Origin: an uncultured Mycoplasmatota bacterium
GTDB taxonomy: Bacteria; Bacillota_I; Bacilli_A; RF39; UBA660
Length of the DNA: 64,000 nt
Reading direction: 5' to 3'
NCBI GenBank assembly: GCA_900553835.1
Contig: USFF01000002.1
Location: 1 to 64,000 of the forward strand
Shown here in pieces: positions 8,278 through 15,718 of the stretch; positions within the stretch are counted from its first letter, which is position 1, and each line of letters opens with the position of its first letter. A program made the position numbers and the translations under genes. A model generated the notes under the pieces. It searched no databases. It saw only the letters and a list, made by a program, of their open reading frames with translations, and was not told the DNA's origin.

Positions 8278-8721
8278 ATGAATAATAAGTTTAGAATAAT
8301 ATTTTGGAGTTTTATATTTGTACTAGTTTTAGCCTCTGGTATATTTGGAATAAGTTATAATAAAATTATTTATGAAAACAAAAAAAATATGTTAGAAGAA
8401 ATAGTAACGACATTTAATAGTAGTGAGACAGTATCTAGGTACAAAGAATATAATATTGATATGAAAGCTACTTTAGAAAATAGAACAATAGTTGTTAAAG
8501 TAACTGGTACAAGTGAATATACTTATAATTTTAAATTTAAAAACACTTATCTAGAACTTACTACTACTTTAGAAGATATTTATAAAGAAAGCATAGTTAA
8601 AGAAGTATTAAACTCTATTTATTTATATAACAAAAATGATAGTAAAGTAGATTTAAATAATAAAGAAGTTACAACAACTAGTAAGCAAAACACTATTACT
8701 TATAAAATATCATTAAAATAA
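8278..8721 (+). CDS. Membrane-anchored protein of unknown function
   Basis: 147 residues. An N-terminal membrane helix (about residues 8-27, FWSFIFVLVLASGIFGISY) would leave about 115 residues outside the cell. The rest is Lys/Thr/Asn-rich with beta-strand character (NRTIVVKVTGTSEYTYNF). I do not recognise a domain. RBS GGGTGATAA lies close to ATG. Its transcript ends at the hairpin shared with the convergent gene at 8740. Confidence 0.65.
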   Translation: MNNKFRIIFWSFIFVLVLASGIFGISYNKIIYENKKNMLEEIVTTFNSSETVSRYKEYNIDMKATLENRTIVVKVTGTSEYTYNFKFKNTYLELTTTLEDIYKESIVKEVLNSIYLYNKNDSKVDLNNKEVTTTSKQNTITYKISLK

Positions 8722-8746
8722 AAAATAACACGCTAGGTGTTATTTT
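8722..8746. terminator. Bidirectional terminator
   Basis: AAAATAACAC / GTGTTATTTT inverted repeat with a 5-nt loop between two convergent genes; A- and T-runs are on both flanks. Confidence 0.75.
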
Positions 8747-9345
8747 AATTTTAAAGTGCTTGTTTCATTTTCTTCTTGAATTCTTTTAATTGCTCTTTTA
8801 AGTTCATAATCGTACATAAAAAGTGTTCTTGAAGTAGTCTTATGTTCACTTAGCAATTTTTTTCTTTTATCAGGCACTAAATTTAAGGCATTATCTACAT
8901 CAATCTTCTTAATCTTGTAATTATTTTTTTCAGCAATAGCATTTAATAATTGAATAGATAAACCATTTCTTTTCATTTCGTATGATAAATAATTACTATG
9001 TTTAAAAATAATTTCTTTTAATAAACCACATTTTGCAAATACTCCAAGTTTCACTTTAAAATCATCAAGCTCAGCTAAATATATTCTACCATTTCTAGAT
9101 AAAAATAAATCTACTTCTTCATCTTCGTAACCAAATACCTTTAAAAGTTTAATAACATACCCTAAAGTACTATAAACTTCACCAGTATTTACAGATGAGT
9201 TAGCAAAATAAAATCTAGTAATTCTATTAATAGCTAATCTATCAAGTCCAAACTCCTCTTTAATTTTAACACACTCATTGGTGATTTCTTCTGCCCTTTC
9301 CCTTGTAATAGTGCTTCTTGCCCATGTACCATTATTTTGCATCAT
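8740..9345 (-). CDS. Hypothetical helical protein (201 residues)
   Basis: Predicted soluble and mostly helical; no transmembrane segment and no motif I recognise. The N-terminal part (TITRERAEEITNECVKIKEE) and the C-terminal Arg/Lys-rich helix are amphipathic. It is driven by a perfect SigmaA promoter (9372-9400) and the ribosome site is AAGGGGG, the same style as several other lineage-specific genes here. Two ATG codons are adjacent; the first is used here. Confidence 0.6.
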   Translation of the reverse strand: MMQNNGTWARSTITRERAEEITNECVKIKEEFGLDRLAINRITRFYFANSSVNTGEVYSTLGYVIKLLKVFGYEDEEVDLFLSRNGRIYLAELDDFKVKLGVFAKCGLLKEIIFKHSNYLSYEMKRNGLSIQLLNAIAEKNNYKIKKIDVDNALNLVPDKRKKLLSEHKTTSRTLFMYDYELKRAIKRIQEENETSTLKLK

Positions 9346-9371
9346 ATCAATTACCCCCTTAAGTAATTAAA

Positions 9372-9400
9372 ATTATACCATATTAAATACAAAATGTCAA
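9372..9400 (-). promoter_or_regulatory. Consensus SigmaA promoter of the 201-residue gene
   Basis: TTGACA (9400-9395), 17-nt spacer ending TGG, TATAAT (9377-9372); both hexamers are perfect. Confidence 0.85.
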
Positions 9401-9478
9401 CTATTTGTAGTTTAATAAATACATTTTAATTATCATGTTAAAAGTAAAAGAATTACTACATGGTTTTTATATATAATT

Positions 9479-9571
9479 TTAAACGATTATCTTACCTTTT
9501 CTTTCCATTCTTTTTCTTCGTAAAAACAGTATTTTCTCTACAATTCCTTGAAACCAATATATTATTTTCAT
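9479..9571 (-). CDS. Possible 30-residue basic peptide downstream of tmRNA
   Basis: ORF starting MKIIYWFQGIVEKILFLRRK and ending with more Arg/Lys residues. GGAGG at 9583-9579 lies 7 nt before ATG, which is better than chance placement. The N-terminal half is amphipathic, the C-terminal half strongly basic. It lies between the tmRNA terminator and the 8740 gene promoter; no separate promoter is obvious. Unrecognised; could be a small real protein or a fortuitous ORF. Confidence 0.4.
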   Translation of the reverse strand: MKIIYWFQGIVEKILFLRRKRMERKGKIIV

Positions 9572-9603
9572 TTTAGAACCTCCACAAAAATCTTATATTT
9601 AAT

Positions 9604-9627
9604 AAAAAGTCCTATTTTTAGGACTTA
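9604..9627 (-). terminator. Terminator of tmRNA
   Basis: AAGTCCTA / TAGGACTT hairpin with an AAAA loop and a U-rich tail, about 10 nt beyond the tmRNA CCA end. Confidence 0.8.
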
Positions 9628-9637
9628 TAATCATTAT

Positions 9638-9992
9638 TGGTGGAGCTGACGAAGAGCGACTTCGTGTCCAAAGTATCAACCATACAGACGTGTACAAGTT
9701 TAGTTGGTTTATTATTTCAAAAAATATTATGGAGAGCCAACGTTCCTATATTTTTCTAAGTTTAGTAATAGTTCATTATATAACCTAAACAATTACATAG
9801 TATAGTTCACTTTTATAAGTCCAGACATTACCCTCGTGAACAAAGAATAAGCTGAACCACTTACTTTTCCTAATTAGGCAAAAGCAGGTGCAAAATGATC
9901 AATATCGTTTCCGATTATTTTTTGTTGCGTTTATAGTACGCCTACTACTTGCATCCATACGTACAACTACTCTGTCGAATCAAAACAGCCCC
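9638..9992 (-). ncRNA. ssrA: Transfer-messenger RNA (tmRNA)
   Basis: 355-nt RNA that rescues stalled ribosomes. The 5' end reads GGGGCUG followed by UUUUGAUUCGACAG, the conserved tmRNA start; the 3' end reads CAGCUCC-A-CCA. These ends form a 7-bp acceptor stem whose third pair is G-U, the alanine identity element. The T-arm sequence UUCGUC precedes the 3' strand. One-piece (not permuted) form. The tag reading frame is at 9912-9874. A terminator follows at 9627-9604. Confidence 0.95.
9874..9912 (-). other. ssrA: tmRNA tag reading frame: GNDIDHFAPAFA then stop
   Basis: After AATAATC, aligned to the TTAGTC that precedes the E. coli resume codon, GGA AAC GAT begins the tag. With the alanine from tmRNA itself the tag would be AGNDIDHFAPAFA. 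Resume codon is Gly (as in B. subtilis, which also starts AG). The ending AFA instead of ALAA resembles Mollicutes tags. Frame choice rests on this alignment; other frames hit stops or lack an Ala-rich end. Confidence 0.8.
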
Positions 9993-10061
9993 ATAGTACG
10001 TTTATAATTTTAGCAAAAAGTTCTAATTATGTCAATAATTTTGAACCAAATTTTGTACTAT

Positions 10062-11267
10062 TTATTTATTAATTTTAATAGAATTTACTACTTGTTTATA
10101 GTTTTCTTCAAATAAATCTTCATCACTTTCATCATATATTAACTCAGTTAAATAAGCTTTATTTTCATCTAGAAGCAAATAAATATAAGTTTTTTTATCA
10201 GTATTTTCTATATAACTACCCATTATTAAAGAGCCCTTAATACTATCTATTTCACATTCTTCTACTAAACTTACATTAACTGCTTCTTTAAGAAATTCTA
10301 AATATGTACTTTTAAAATCACTTTTTAACTCATCACTTGATAAATCAACTGTAAATTCTTCTAACATAACTGCTTCAAGTCCGGTTAAATAACTTTCAGA
10401 AAACCCATCAAAATATCCTAGTTCATCATCACTGTTTTTCTTGTCAAACTCAAAATAGTCTGGTAAAGATATAGAAATATTATTATATTTATAAGTTTTA
10501 TAATTAACTTCATCACTATAAGATAATAGGATAAGTATAAATGCTACAAAAATAGCTAATAAAGTAATTAATCCATTTCTAACTTTATTTTTAATACGTG
10601 TTTTTTTAGCATTACTTTCTTTTCTTTCTTCATTATTTATACTTTCTTTGTCAAAGTAAGTTTTACTTCCTTTAGTTAGAACTATTCCTTCTTTAATCAT
10701 TTCTTTTAAAAACATATAGTTATTATTAACTTTAAAAGTACTAAGCACTACAGCGTTTGGAACAGCATTCTTCTTATCAAGAGCATTATAATCAGTGTAT
10801 ATTTTTTCTAATCTTTTTAATTTGTCTTCATATGAAATTTCATCTTTATCACTTACATTATAAGCTTCTTTATTTATATTAGAAATTACCCCACCTATAC
10901 CTAAGAATGTAAATATAACTGATACAACATAATCACCTATAATTGCTTTTACAAAGCCATTATTTTGATAAAGATTAACTACACTATTTAAATTATGTCC
11001 TTCCCTTAAAACAAGCCATGAAGGTATAATTACAAAAGTTAAAAGTGATACAACCACAAAAGAAATAATGCCTATTATAAGTGAAGTCTTTTTAGTTACT
11101 TTTGCTTTTGATTTTTTATAAAATAAATATGCTCCAAAAGCTATCAATGTCGCAAGTAAACTCATAATGTATCCTGCATAAATATAAACTAAAGCCCATG
11201 GAAGTCCAAATATAAGTCCTCCAATAAAGGCAGCAATTACTCCTTTTAAATAATTATTTTTTTCCAT
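10062..11267 (-). CDS. Multi-pass membrane protein with extracellular C-terminal domain
   Basis: 401 residues. Four hydrophobic helices occupy about residues 8-135, followed by a cytoplasmic stretch (about 140-225), a fifth helix (NGLITLLAIFVAFILILLSY, near 230-250) and a C-terminal domain of about 145 residues starting YKYNNISISLPDYFEF and ending VVNSIKINK. The last part resembles small secreted domains attached to membrane anchors in Firmicutes, but I cannot name it. It follows the 147-residue gene with a 1-nt gap, forming an operon with trmD upstream. Confidence 0.65.
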   Translation of the reverse strand: MEKNNYLKGVIAAFIGGLIFGLPWALVYIYAGYIMSLLATLIAFGAYLFYKKSKAKVTKKTSLIIGIISFVVVSLLTFVIIPSWLVLREGHNLNSVVNLYQNNGFVKAIIGDYVVSVIFTFLGIGGVISNINKEAYNVSDKDEISYEDKLKRLEKIYTDYNALDKKNAVPNAVVLSTFKVNNNYMFLKEMIKEGIVLTKGSKTYFDKESINNEERKESNAKKTRIKNKVRNGLITLLAIFVAFILILLSYSDEVNYKTYKYNNISISLPDYFEFDKKNSDDELGYFDGFSESYLTGLEAVMLEEFTVDLSSDELKSDFKSTYLEFLKEAVNVSLVEECEIDSIKGSLIMGSYIENTDKKTYIYLLLDENKAYLTELIYDESDEDLFEENYKQVVNSIKINK

Positions 11268-11268
11268 A

Positions 11269-11703
11269 CTACCTACCTCTTCCTTTTACTTCTTCTTCAC
11301 TATAACTCTTATAAAGATTATCTAGCATCTTAGAAAAATATTCTCTTTCATGATATTTATTTTTAAATTCGTTTTCAGTTATAACTATTTTAGCTAAAAA
11401 TTCTTTATACTCTTTATCTTTTAAAAACTCTTTATATTTGTTAAATATACAAGACTTTAATCTTTCAATTTCTCCTAAACAAGCTTTAATACCTGCTTCA
11501 GAGTCATCTTCACTAGTTAAAAAGTTATATATCTTTTTATAACAAGTTTTTAATTTTTTATTAATTATTTTTAAAGCATACTTATTTTTAATCTCTTCAC
11601 TAACTAAAGTAACTTTACCTTTCTTTGACTTAACTAGTAACCCACTAGTGCTGGTCATTCTTTTAAATTTTCCTTTATCTTTATTTTTCTTTAACTTATA
11701 CAT
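11269..11703 (-). CDS. Lysine-rich hypothetical protein
   Basis: 144 residues, very basic (MYKLKKNKDKGKFKR at the N-terminus), predicted helical, no membrane segment. GTAGGTGGG lies just before the ATG at 11703; a GTG three codons upstream is inside that ribosome site, so ATG is preferred. Lies 9 nt after trmD and 1 nt before the 401-residue membrane protein. Function unknown. Confidence 0.6.
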   Translation of the reverse strand: MYKLKKNKDKGKFKRMTSTSGLLVKSKKGKVTLVSEEIKNKYALKIINKKLKTCYKKIYNFLTSEDDSEAGIKACLGEIERLKSCIFNKYKEFLKDKEYKEFLAKIVITENEFKNKYHEREYFSKMLDNLYKSYSEEEVKGRGR

Positions 11704-11712
11704 AAAACCCAC

Positions 11713-12375
11713 CTACTTCATTAAATCTGGTCTTTTTTCTTTTGTAACCCTTATTCTTTCATTATATCTATATTCTTCTATTTTCTTGTGGTCTCCACTT
11801 AAAAGGACTTCTGGAACAGCCATTCCTCTATATATACTTGGTTTAGTATACACTGGATAATCTAGCAAATTATCTGTAAAACTTTCACTTTTTAAGCTTT
11901 CTTCATTAATAACACCTGGCACGAGTCTTGTAACTGAGTCAACTACGGCCATTGCAGCAATCTCTCCTCCAGTTAAAACATAGTCACCAATACTTATTTC
12001 TTCATCAATTAAAGTTTTAATTCTCTCATCAAAACCTTCATAATGTCCACATAAAATTATCAAATGTTTATGTTTACTTAAAAGATAAGCTTTCTCTTCA
12101 TTATAAACTTTACCACTAGGAGTTAACATTATAGTAAGAGAGTCAGTATCCTTAACACTTTCTATGGCCTTAAAAACTGGATCACACATAAGAACCATTC
12201 CCGATCCCCCGCCGTAAGGAGTATCATCAACTTGATTATTATTTAAAGTACTAAAGTCTCTTATATTAATAAGATTAATTTCTACTTTTCCATCTTTAAT
12301 AGCTCGCGCGATTATGCTCTCTTCTATAATAGGTTTAAACATATCCGGAAAAAGGGTTAATATATCTATTTTCAT
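11713..12375 (-). CDS. trmD: tRNA (guanine-N1)-methyltransferase
   Basis: SPOUT-class enzyme that methylates G37 of tRNAs reading CNN codons, using S-adenosylmethionine; needed for reading-frame maintenance. Start MKIDILTLFPDMF, PYGGGSGMV (residues about 54-62), LCGHYEGFDERI, and the trefoil-knot motif EISIGDYVLTGGE are all family hallmarks. 220 residues, slightly short of the usual 240-250. Overlaps rimM by 4 nt. rpsP, usually nearby, is not in this stretch. Confidence 0.95.
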   Translation of the reverse strand: MKIDILTLFPDMFKPIIEESIIARAIKDGKVEINLINIRDFSTLNNNQVDDTPYGGGSGMVLMCDPVFKAIESVKDTDSLTIMLTPSGKVYNEEKAYLLSKHKHLIILCGHYEGFDERIKTLIDEEISIGDYVLTGGEIAAMAVVDSVTRLVPGVINEESLKSESFTDNLLDYPVYTKPSIYRGMAVPEVLLSGDHKKIEEYRYNERIRVTKEKRPDLMK

Positions 12376-12845
12376 AATAAACCATCAACTCCTTTAAATA
12401 TTATCTTTTTATTTTTTATATCTACATTTTCAATAAATTCTTTATTAAATGGAATGTATTTACCACTTACATAAAATAACTTATAACCATTATTTACTAT
12501 AATGTCATTTATCTTTCCAATAAATTTATCATTATAGTATCCATCAAGTCCAATATAATCACTAAATAATAAATCATCTTTTTTTAAATCAAGTTCTTCT
12601 TTATCCATATAAACTTTCTTACCTTTGAATTTTAACACATCATTAATATAATCATACTCTTTGAATGTTACCATATCAAAAATCTTATGATGCCTATAAG
12701 AATTAATAGTAACTTTTTCGTTATCTATGTAAAAGTGTTTACCCTTAACAAAAGCCTTATCTTTATATTCAAAATTACTTATTATCTTAACTTCGCCTTT
12801 TAAAGCATGAGTATTAACTAGTTTACCTATATACACGTATTCCAT
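12372..12845 (-). CDS. rimM: 16S rRNA processing protein RimM
   Basis: Binds S19/16S head during 30S maturation. Start MEYVYIGKLVNTHALKGEVKI is the signature RimM N-terminal domain (G-K-x-x-x-x-H-G-x-K-G-E pattern), followed by a PRC-barrel-like second half (residues about 85-157). 157 residues, near the normal 165-180. Overlaps trmD start (ATGA), the classic rimM-trmD pair. Confidence 0.92.
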   Translation of the reverse strand: MEYVYIGKLVNTHALKGEVKIISNFEYKDKAFVKGKHFYIDNEKVTINSYRHHKIFDMVTFKEYDYINDVLKFKGKKVYMDKEELDLKKDDLLFSDYIGLDGYYNDKFIGKINDIIVNNGYKLFYVSGKYIPFNKEFIENVDIKNKKIIFKGVDGLL

Positions 12846-12849
12846 AATA

Positions 12850-13566
12850 TCACCTAAACTTATACATTATTATACCACCAGTTACAGCAACATTCAAACT
12901 TTCACACTTATTATTCATAGGAATATTTATACTATCATCACACATTTCTTTTACAAAAGAACTTACCCCTTTGCCTTCGCTACCAAGCACCAGTGCATAG
13001 CTATTAATGCTAGCTTCATCTAAATTAATATTGCCAAACATATCTGCATAATAAATTTTTATACCTTTACTTTTAATTAAATTAATTGCGTCTTTTAAAT
13101 CAAGAGTAACTATATTCATATTAAATATAGTTCCTTCAGTACTTCTAATTAATTTATCGTTATATACGTTTACACTTTTAGGACTTAAAACTACAGTAGA
13201 AACATTAAATGCAAGCGCACTTCTTATAATAGTACCAACATTTCCTGGATCACCTACATCATCAAGTAAAACTATTTTTTCTCCTTTAATTTCACTACCA
13301 AAATTCAGTTTAACTACTCCCATTATACTTGGAGTACTCTTAAGTAAACTAATTTTTTCTAAGCATCTTTTACTAACTAAAGTAGTTTTTACGTTGAATT
13401 TAGTATTTTCTTCACATGTAATAACTTCTAAAAGATTATTACTTTTATAAGCTTCTTCTACTAAATGTTCTCCCTCCACTATAAATTTATTTTCTTCTTT
13501 AATAAATTTACTATCTCTTAACTTCTTAAAATAAACTATTTTTTCATTATTTACACTCTCTATCAT
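12850..13566 (-). CDS. TrmH/SpoU-family RNA 2'-O-ribose methyltransferase
   Basis: SPOUT methyltransferase acting on rRNA or tRNA. An N-terminal substrate-binding domain (residues 1-85, with FIVEGEHLVEEA) precedes the knot with VLLDDVGDPGNVGTIIRSALAF, ALVLGSEGKGVS and IPMNNKCESLNVAVTGGIIMY. 238 residues. Most like the YsgA/RlmB-type proteins next to infC or pheS in other Firmicutes; the exact nucleotide cannot be told. Only 4 nt separate it from rimM. Confidence 0.88.
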   Translation of the reverse strand: MIESVNNEKIVYFKKLRDSKFIKEENKFIVEGEHLVEEAYKSNNLLEVITCEENTKFNVKTTLVSKRCLEKISLLKSTPSIMGVVKLNFGSEIKGEKIVLLDDVGDPGNVGTIIRSALAFNVSTVVLSPKSVNVYNDKLIRSTEGTIFNMNIVTLDLKDAINLIKSKGIKIYYADMFGNINLDEASINSYALVLGSEGKGVSSFVKEMCDDSINIPMNNKCESLNVAVTGGIIMYKFR

Positions 13567-13568
13567 TA

Positions 13569-14207
13569 TTACTCCTCATTTAAATGTTTTTTATTTTTTA
13601 TATAATCAGGTTTATAATATTTTACTAATTTCCAAAATTCTTTACTATGATCAAAATGAATAAAATGTACAAGTTCATGAATAATTACATAATCAATATC
13701 ATCTATATCATGTTTAATTAGTTCTTTATTTAAAGTAATTAAACCTTTACTTTTATTGCAGTAGCCCCATTTCCTAGTCATCTTTCTTATATTCACTTTT
13801 GGATAATCTATAGGTATATTAATTTTTTCATATACATGTTTAACTCTTTTCTCTAAAACTTCTTTACTCATTTTATCTAAAAACTTATCTAAATCACTTT
13901 CTTTATTAACATAAATATAATCTTCACATATCTTTGGAAACTTAACCGCATTAGTTATAACCGCGTTATATTCCTTACCTAGGTAATAAAACTTATGAGA
14001 TTTTTCTACTCTTTTTTTCATTTTTAAATACATCTTAGTAATATAATCCATATTACTATTAATTAACTCTTTAATATATCCATCTGTAACAAAATAATTA
14101 GTAGTAACATAAATATTTAAATCCGGTTTAACTCTTATATAGGTATTCCTATTACTTTTCCTAACTATAATAACATCAACTAGTTCTCCATCAATTAATA
14201 CTTTCAT
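13569..14207 (-). CDS. YgjP-like zinc metallopeptidase
   Basis: 212-residue protein of the YgjP/WLM (DUF45) family. The zinc motif HELVHFIHFDHSKEFW carries the HExxH plus the downstream His that ligand zinc; KWGYCNKSKGLITLN upstream is the family's second conserved block. Cytoplasmic, no signal peptide. It starts 2 nt before the methyltransferase gene and so belongs to the rimM-trmD operon. Substrate unknown. Confidence 0.88.
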   Translation of the reverse strand: MKVLIDGELVDVIIVRKSNRNTYIRVKPDLNIYVTTNYFVTDGYIKELINSNMDYITKMYLKMKKRVEKSHKFYYLGKEYNAVITNAVKFPKICEDYIYVNKESDLDKFLDKMSKEVLEKRVKHVYEKINIPIDYPKVNIRKMTRKWGYCNKSKGLITLNKELIKHDIDDIDYVIIHELVHFIHFDHSKEFWKLVKYYKPDYIKNKKHLNEE

Positions 14208-14232
14208 GACTTAAGTATAACATATAAACAAA

Positions 14233-14262
14233 TAAAAATCTATTACAAATAGTAACAGATTT
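14233..14262 (-). terminator. Terminator after the 139-residue gene
   Basis: AAATCT-G-TTAC / GTAA-T-AGATTT hairpin on the minus strand followed by TTATTT. Confidence 0.6.
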
Positions 14263-14264
14263 CT

Positions 14265-14684
14265 CTAATCAAGAGTATAAGTTTTTTCATTTCCTAATCG
14301 TTTGACAAAGTACATTAAGTCATCATGAGTAAGTTCTCCTTCAAACTTAAGTCTATTACTTCTTAGATAATTTAGATGCCTAATAACTTTATCATAAGTT
14401 TTATAGTCTTTAAAGTATTCATAAATAGTATCTAAAAGTTCTTTTAAAAGATAAAAGTTAGGTTTATGCATGCTACTAAAAAACTTTGAAAAATAAGGAC
14501 CAGAACTACAATAAGAATATATATTAAGTATTCCATCTAAATTAATATATTTAAAGTTAAGTTCTTTTTTATCTACATATACATATTTACCGGTACTTAC
14601 ATTATAAAATTTATAAAATGCAGTATATTCTTTCCTCTTACTTAAAGAATAACCTCTTTCAATTAAAACAATAATATCTTTCAT
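14265..14684 (-). CDS. Hypothetical protein (139 residues)
   Basis: Soluble, Tyr/Phe/Lys-rich, starting MKDIIVLIERGYSLSKRKEY. No domain recognised. It has an ext -10 promoter-like TATGGTATACT upstream and a terminator on either side, so it is probably transcribed alone. RBS GGGTGG. Confidence 0.55.
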   Translation of the reverse strand: MKDIIVLIERGYSLSKRKEYTAFYKFYNVSTGKYVYVDKKELNFKYINLDGILNIYSYCSSGPYFSKFFSSMHKPNFYLLKELLDTIYEYFKDYKTYDKVIRHLNYLRSNRLKFEGELTHDDLMYFVKRLGNEKTYTLD

Positions 14685-14723
14685 TTTTAACCACCCTTAA
14701 ATAAAGTATACCATATTTGTTAA

Positions 14724-14747
14724 AAATAAAAAAGCACTTCCGTGCTT
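14724..14747 (-). terminator. Terminator of the XRE regulator gene
   Basis: AAGCAC / GTGCTT stem, GGAA loop, followed by TTTTTTATTTTT; overlaps the stop codon of the gene. Confidence 0.8.
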
Positions 14748-15057
14748 ATTTAACGGCTTCTTTTTCCTTTTTTTCTTCTTTAACTTTAGGAAGTGGTACT
14801 ACACCAAGAGTATAACCAATTGGTTCTAAAAGTCTAATAAGAGTATTTATTTGAGGACTATTTAAATTATTCTCAATTTTAGCAACAGTTTCTCTGATAA
14901 TACCAGCACGTTCACCCACTACTCTTTGACTTAAATGCTGACTTTTTCTAGCAACAACAACTTGACGTATTACTTCCCTTTCAAGCTCGTTTAATTTTTC
15001 ATCCCTTTTTATTTCTTCTTCGCTTTTAACGATATTTTCTTTCTTTGGTCTTCCCAT
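14746..15057 (-). CDS. XRE-family transcriptional regulator
   Basis: 103 residues. A helix-turn-helix is visible at about residues 37-75 (SQRVVGERAGIIRETVAKIE), preceded by a charged helix and followed by a short beta tail GYTLGVVPL. The ATG at 15057 (MGRPKKENIVK) is chosen because the longer reading frame runs through the promoter and ribosome site (GGTGAAGG). The promoter carries a TGTAC inverted repeat (15079-15097), which suggests autoregulation. The same kind of repeat occurs in the leaders at 64-81 and 27115-27132. Confidence 0.85.
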   Translation of the reverse strand: MGRPKKENIVKSEEEIKRDEKLNELEREVIRQVVVARKSQHLSQRVVGERAGIIRETVAKIENNLNSPQINTLIRLLEPIGYTLGVVPLPKVKEEKKEKEAVK

Positions 15058-15076
15058 TTTTCCTTCACCGATTACT

Positions 15077-15104
15077 ATTGTACCAAAAAATTGTACAATG
15101 TCAA
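15077..15104 (-). promoter_or_regulatory. Promoter and possible operator of the XRE gene
   Basis: TTGACA (15104-15099), 16-nt spacer, TACAAT (15082-15077). The spacer contains the perfect palindrome ATTGTACAAT (15090-15099) and a second half-site ATTGTACC, giving TGTACC-N7-TGTACA across the -10/-35. Confidence 0.7.
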
Positions 15105-15208
15105 CCTTTTTTATTAAATTTTTATACTTTATTTTATACAAAAGACTGCATAAAGAGGAATTGACTTAATATTATTAACAAAAACCTATAATTTCAAGGG
15201 TTTACAAA

Positions 15209-15269
15209 GAAATTTCACAAAAATCGGACGACTTTTTCTTGAAATTTCACAAAAATCGGACGACTTTTT
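15209..15269. repeat. Two perfect 29-bp direct repeats
   Basis: Identical copies of a 29-bp unit containing TTTCACAAAAATCGGACGAC at 15209-15237 and 15241-15269, three bases apart, between iscU and the XRE promoter. Too few for CRISPR; no hairpin. Function unknown. Confidence 0.85.
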
Positions 15270-15294
15270 GAAAAAATTAATTAAATTTTGAAGT

Positions 15295-15717
15295 TTATTT
15301 ATCTTCGTGAATGTCATTTTTAGGTTTTTCTAAACCGTCTATTTTTATACCTTTCTTTTCAGCATAATCCCAAAGTGCAGCACGAATTGCTTCTTCTGCG
15401 AGTAAACTGCAATGAACTTTAACTGGAGGTAAACCATCTAACGCTTCCATTACTGATTTATTAGTAATTTTTAAAGCTTCATTTACACTTTTACCCTTAA
15501 TTAACTCTGTAGCCATAGAACTAGTAGCTATAGCAGCACCGCAACCAAAAGTTTTAAACTTAACATCTTTAATAATTCCATTATCATCTATGTCAAGATA
15601 TATTCTCATAATATCCCCACATCTTGCATTACCAACTGTTCCAACACCACTTGCATTCTCTATTTCACCAACATTTCTTGGATTAGTAAAATGATCCATT
15701 ACTTTTTCTGAATACAT
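15295..15717 (-). CDS. iscU: Iron-sulfur cluster scaffold IscU/NifU-type
   Basis: Scaffold on which NifS/IscS-derived sulfur and iron assemble into clusters. Three conserved cysteines are present in NARCGD, FGCGAAIATSS and VHCSLLAEEAI, plus the LPPVK chaperone-binding motif. The C-terminus has a short extension. The ATG at 15717 (MYSEKVMDHFTNPRN) has AAGGAG upstream and begins one base after the nifS stop; longer in-frame starts lie inside nifS. Final gene of arsR-nifS-iscU. Confidence 0.93.
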   Translation of the reverse strand: MYSEKVMDHFTNPRNVGEIENASGVGTVGNARCGDIMRIYLDIDDNGIIKDVKFKTFGCGAAIATSSMATELIKGKSVNEALKITNKSVMEALDGLPPVKVHCSLLAEEAIRAALWDYAEKKGIKIDGLEKPKNDIHEDK

Positions 15718-15718
15718 A

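Noticed and set aside
9971..9980. TGTCGAA that matches a Spo0A box
   Set aside because: It is the complement of the universally conserved UUCGACA at the start of tmRNA.
9990..10061. tRNA gene next to tmRNA
   Set aside because: The tRNA-like ends belong to tmRNA itself; no separate anticodon arm is present.
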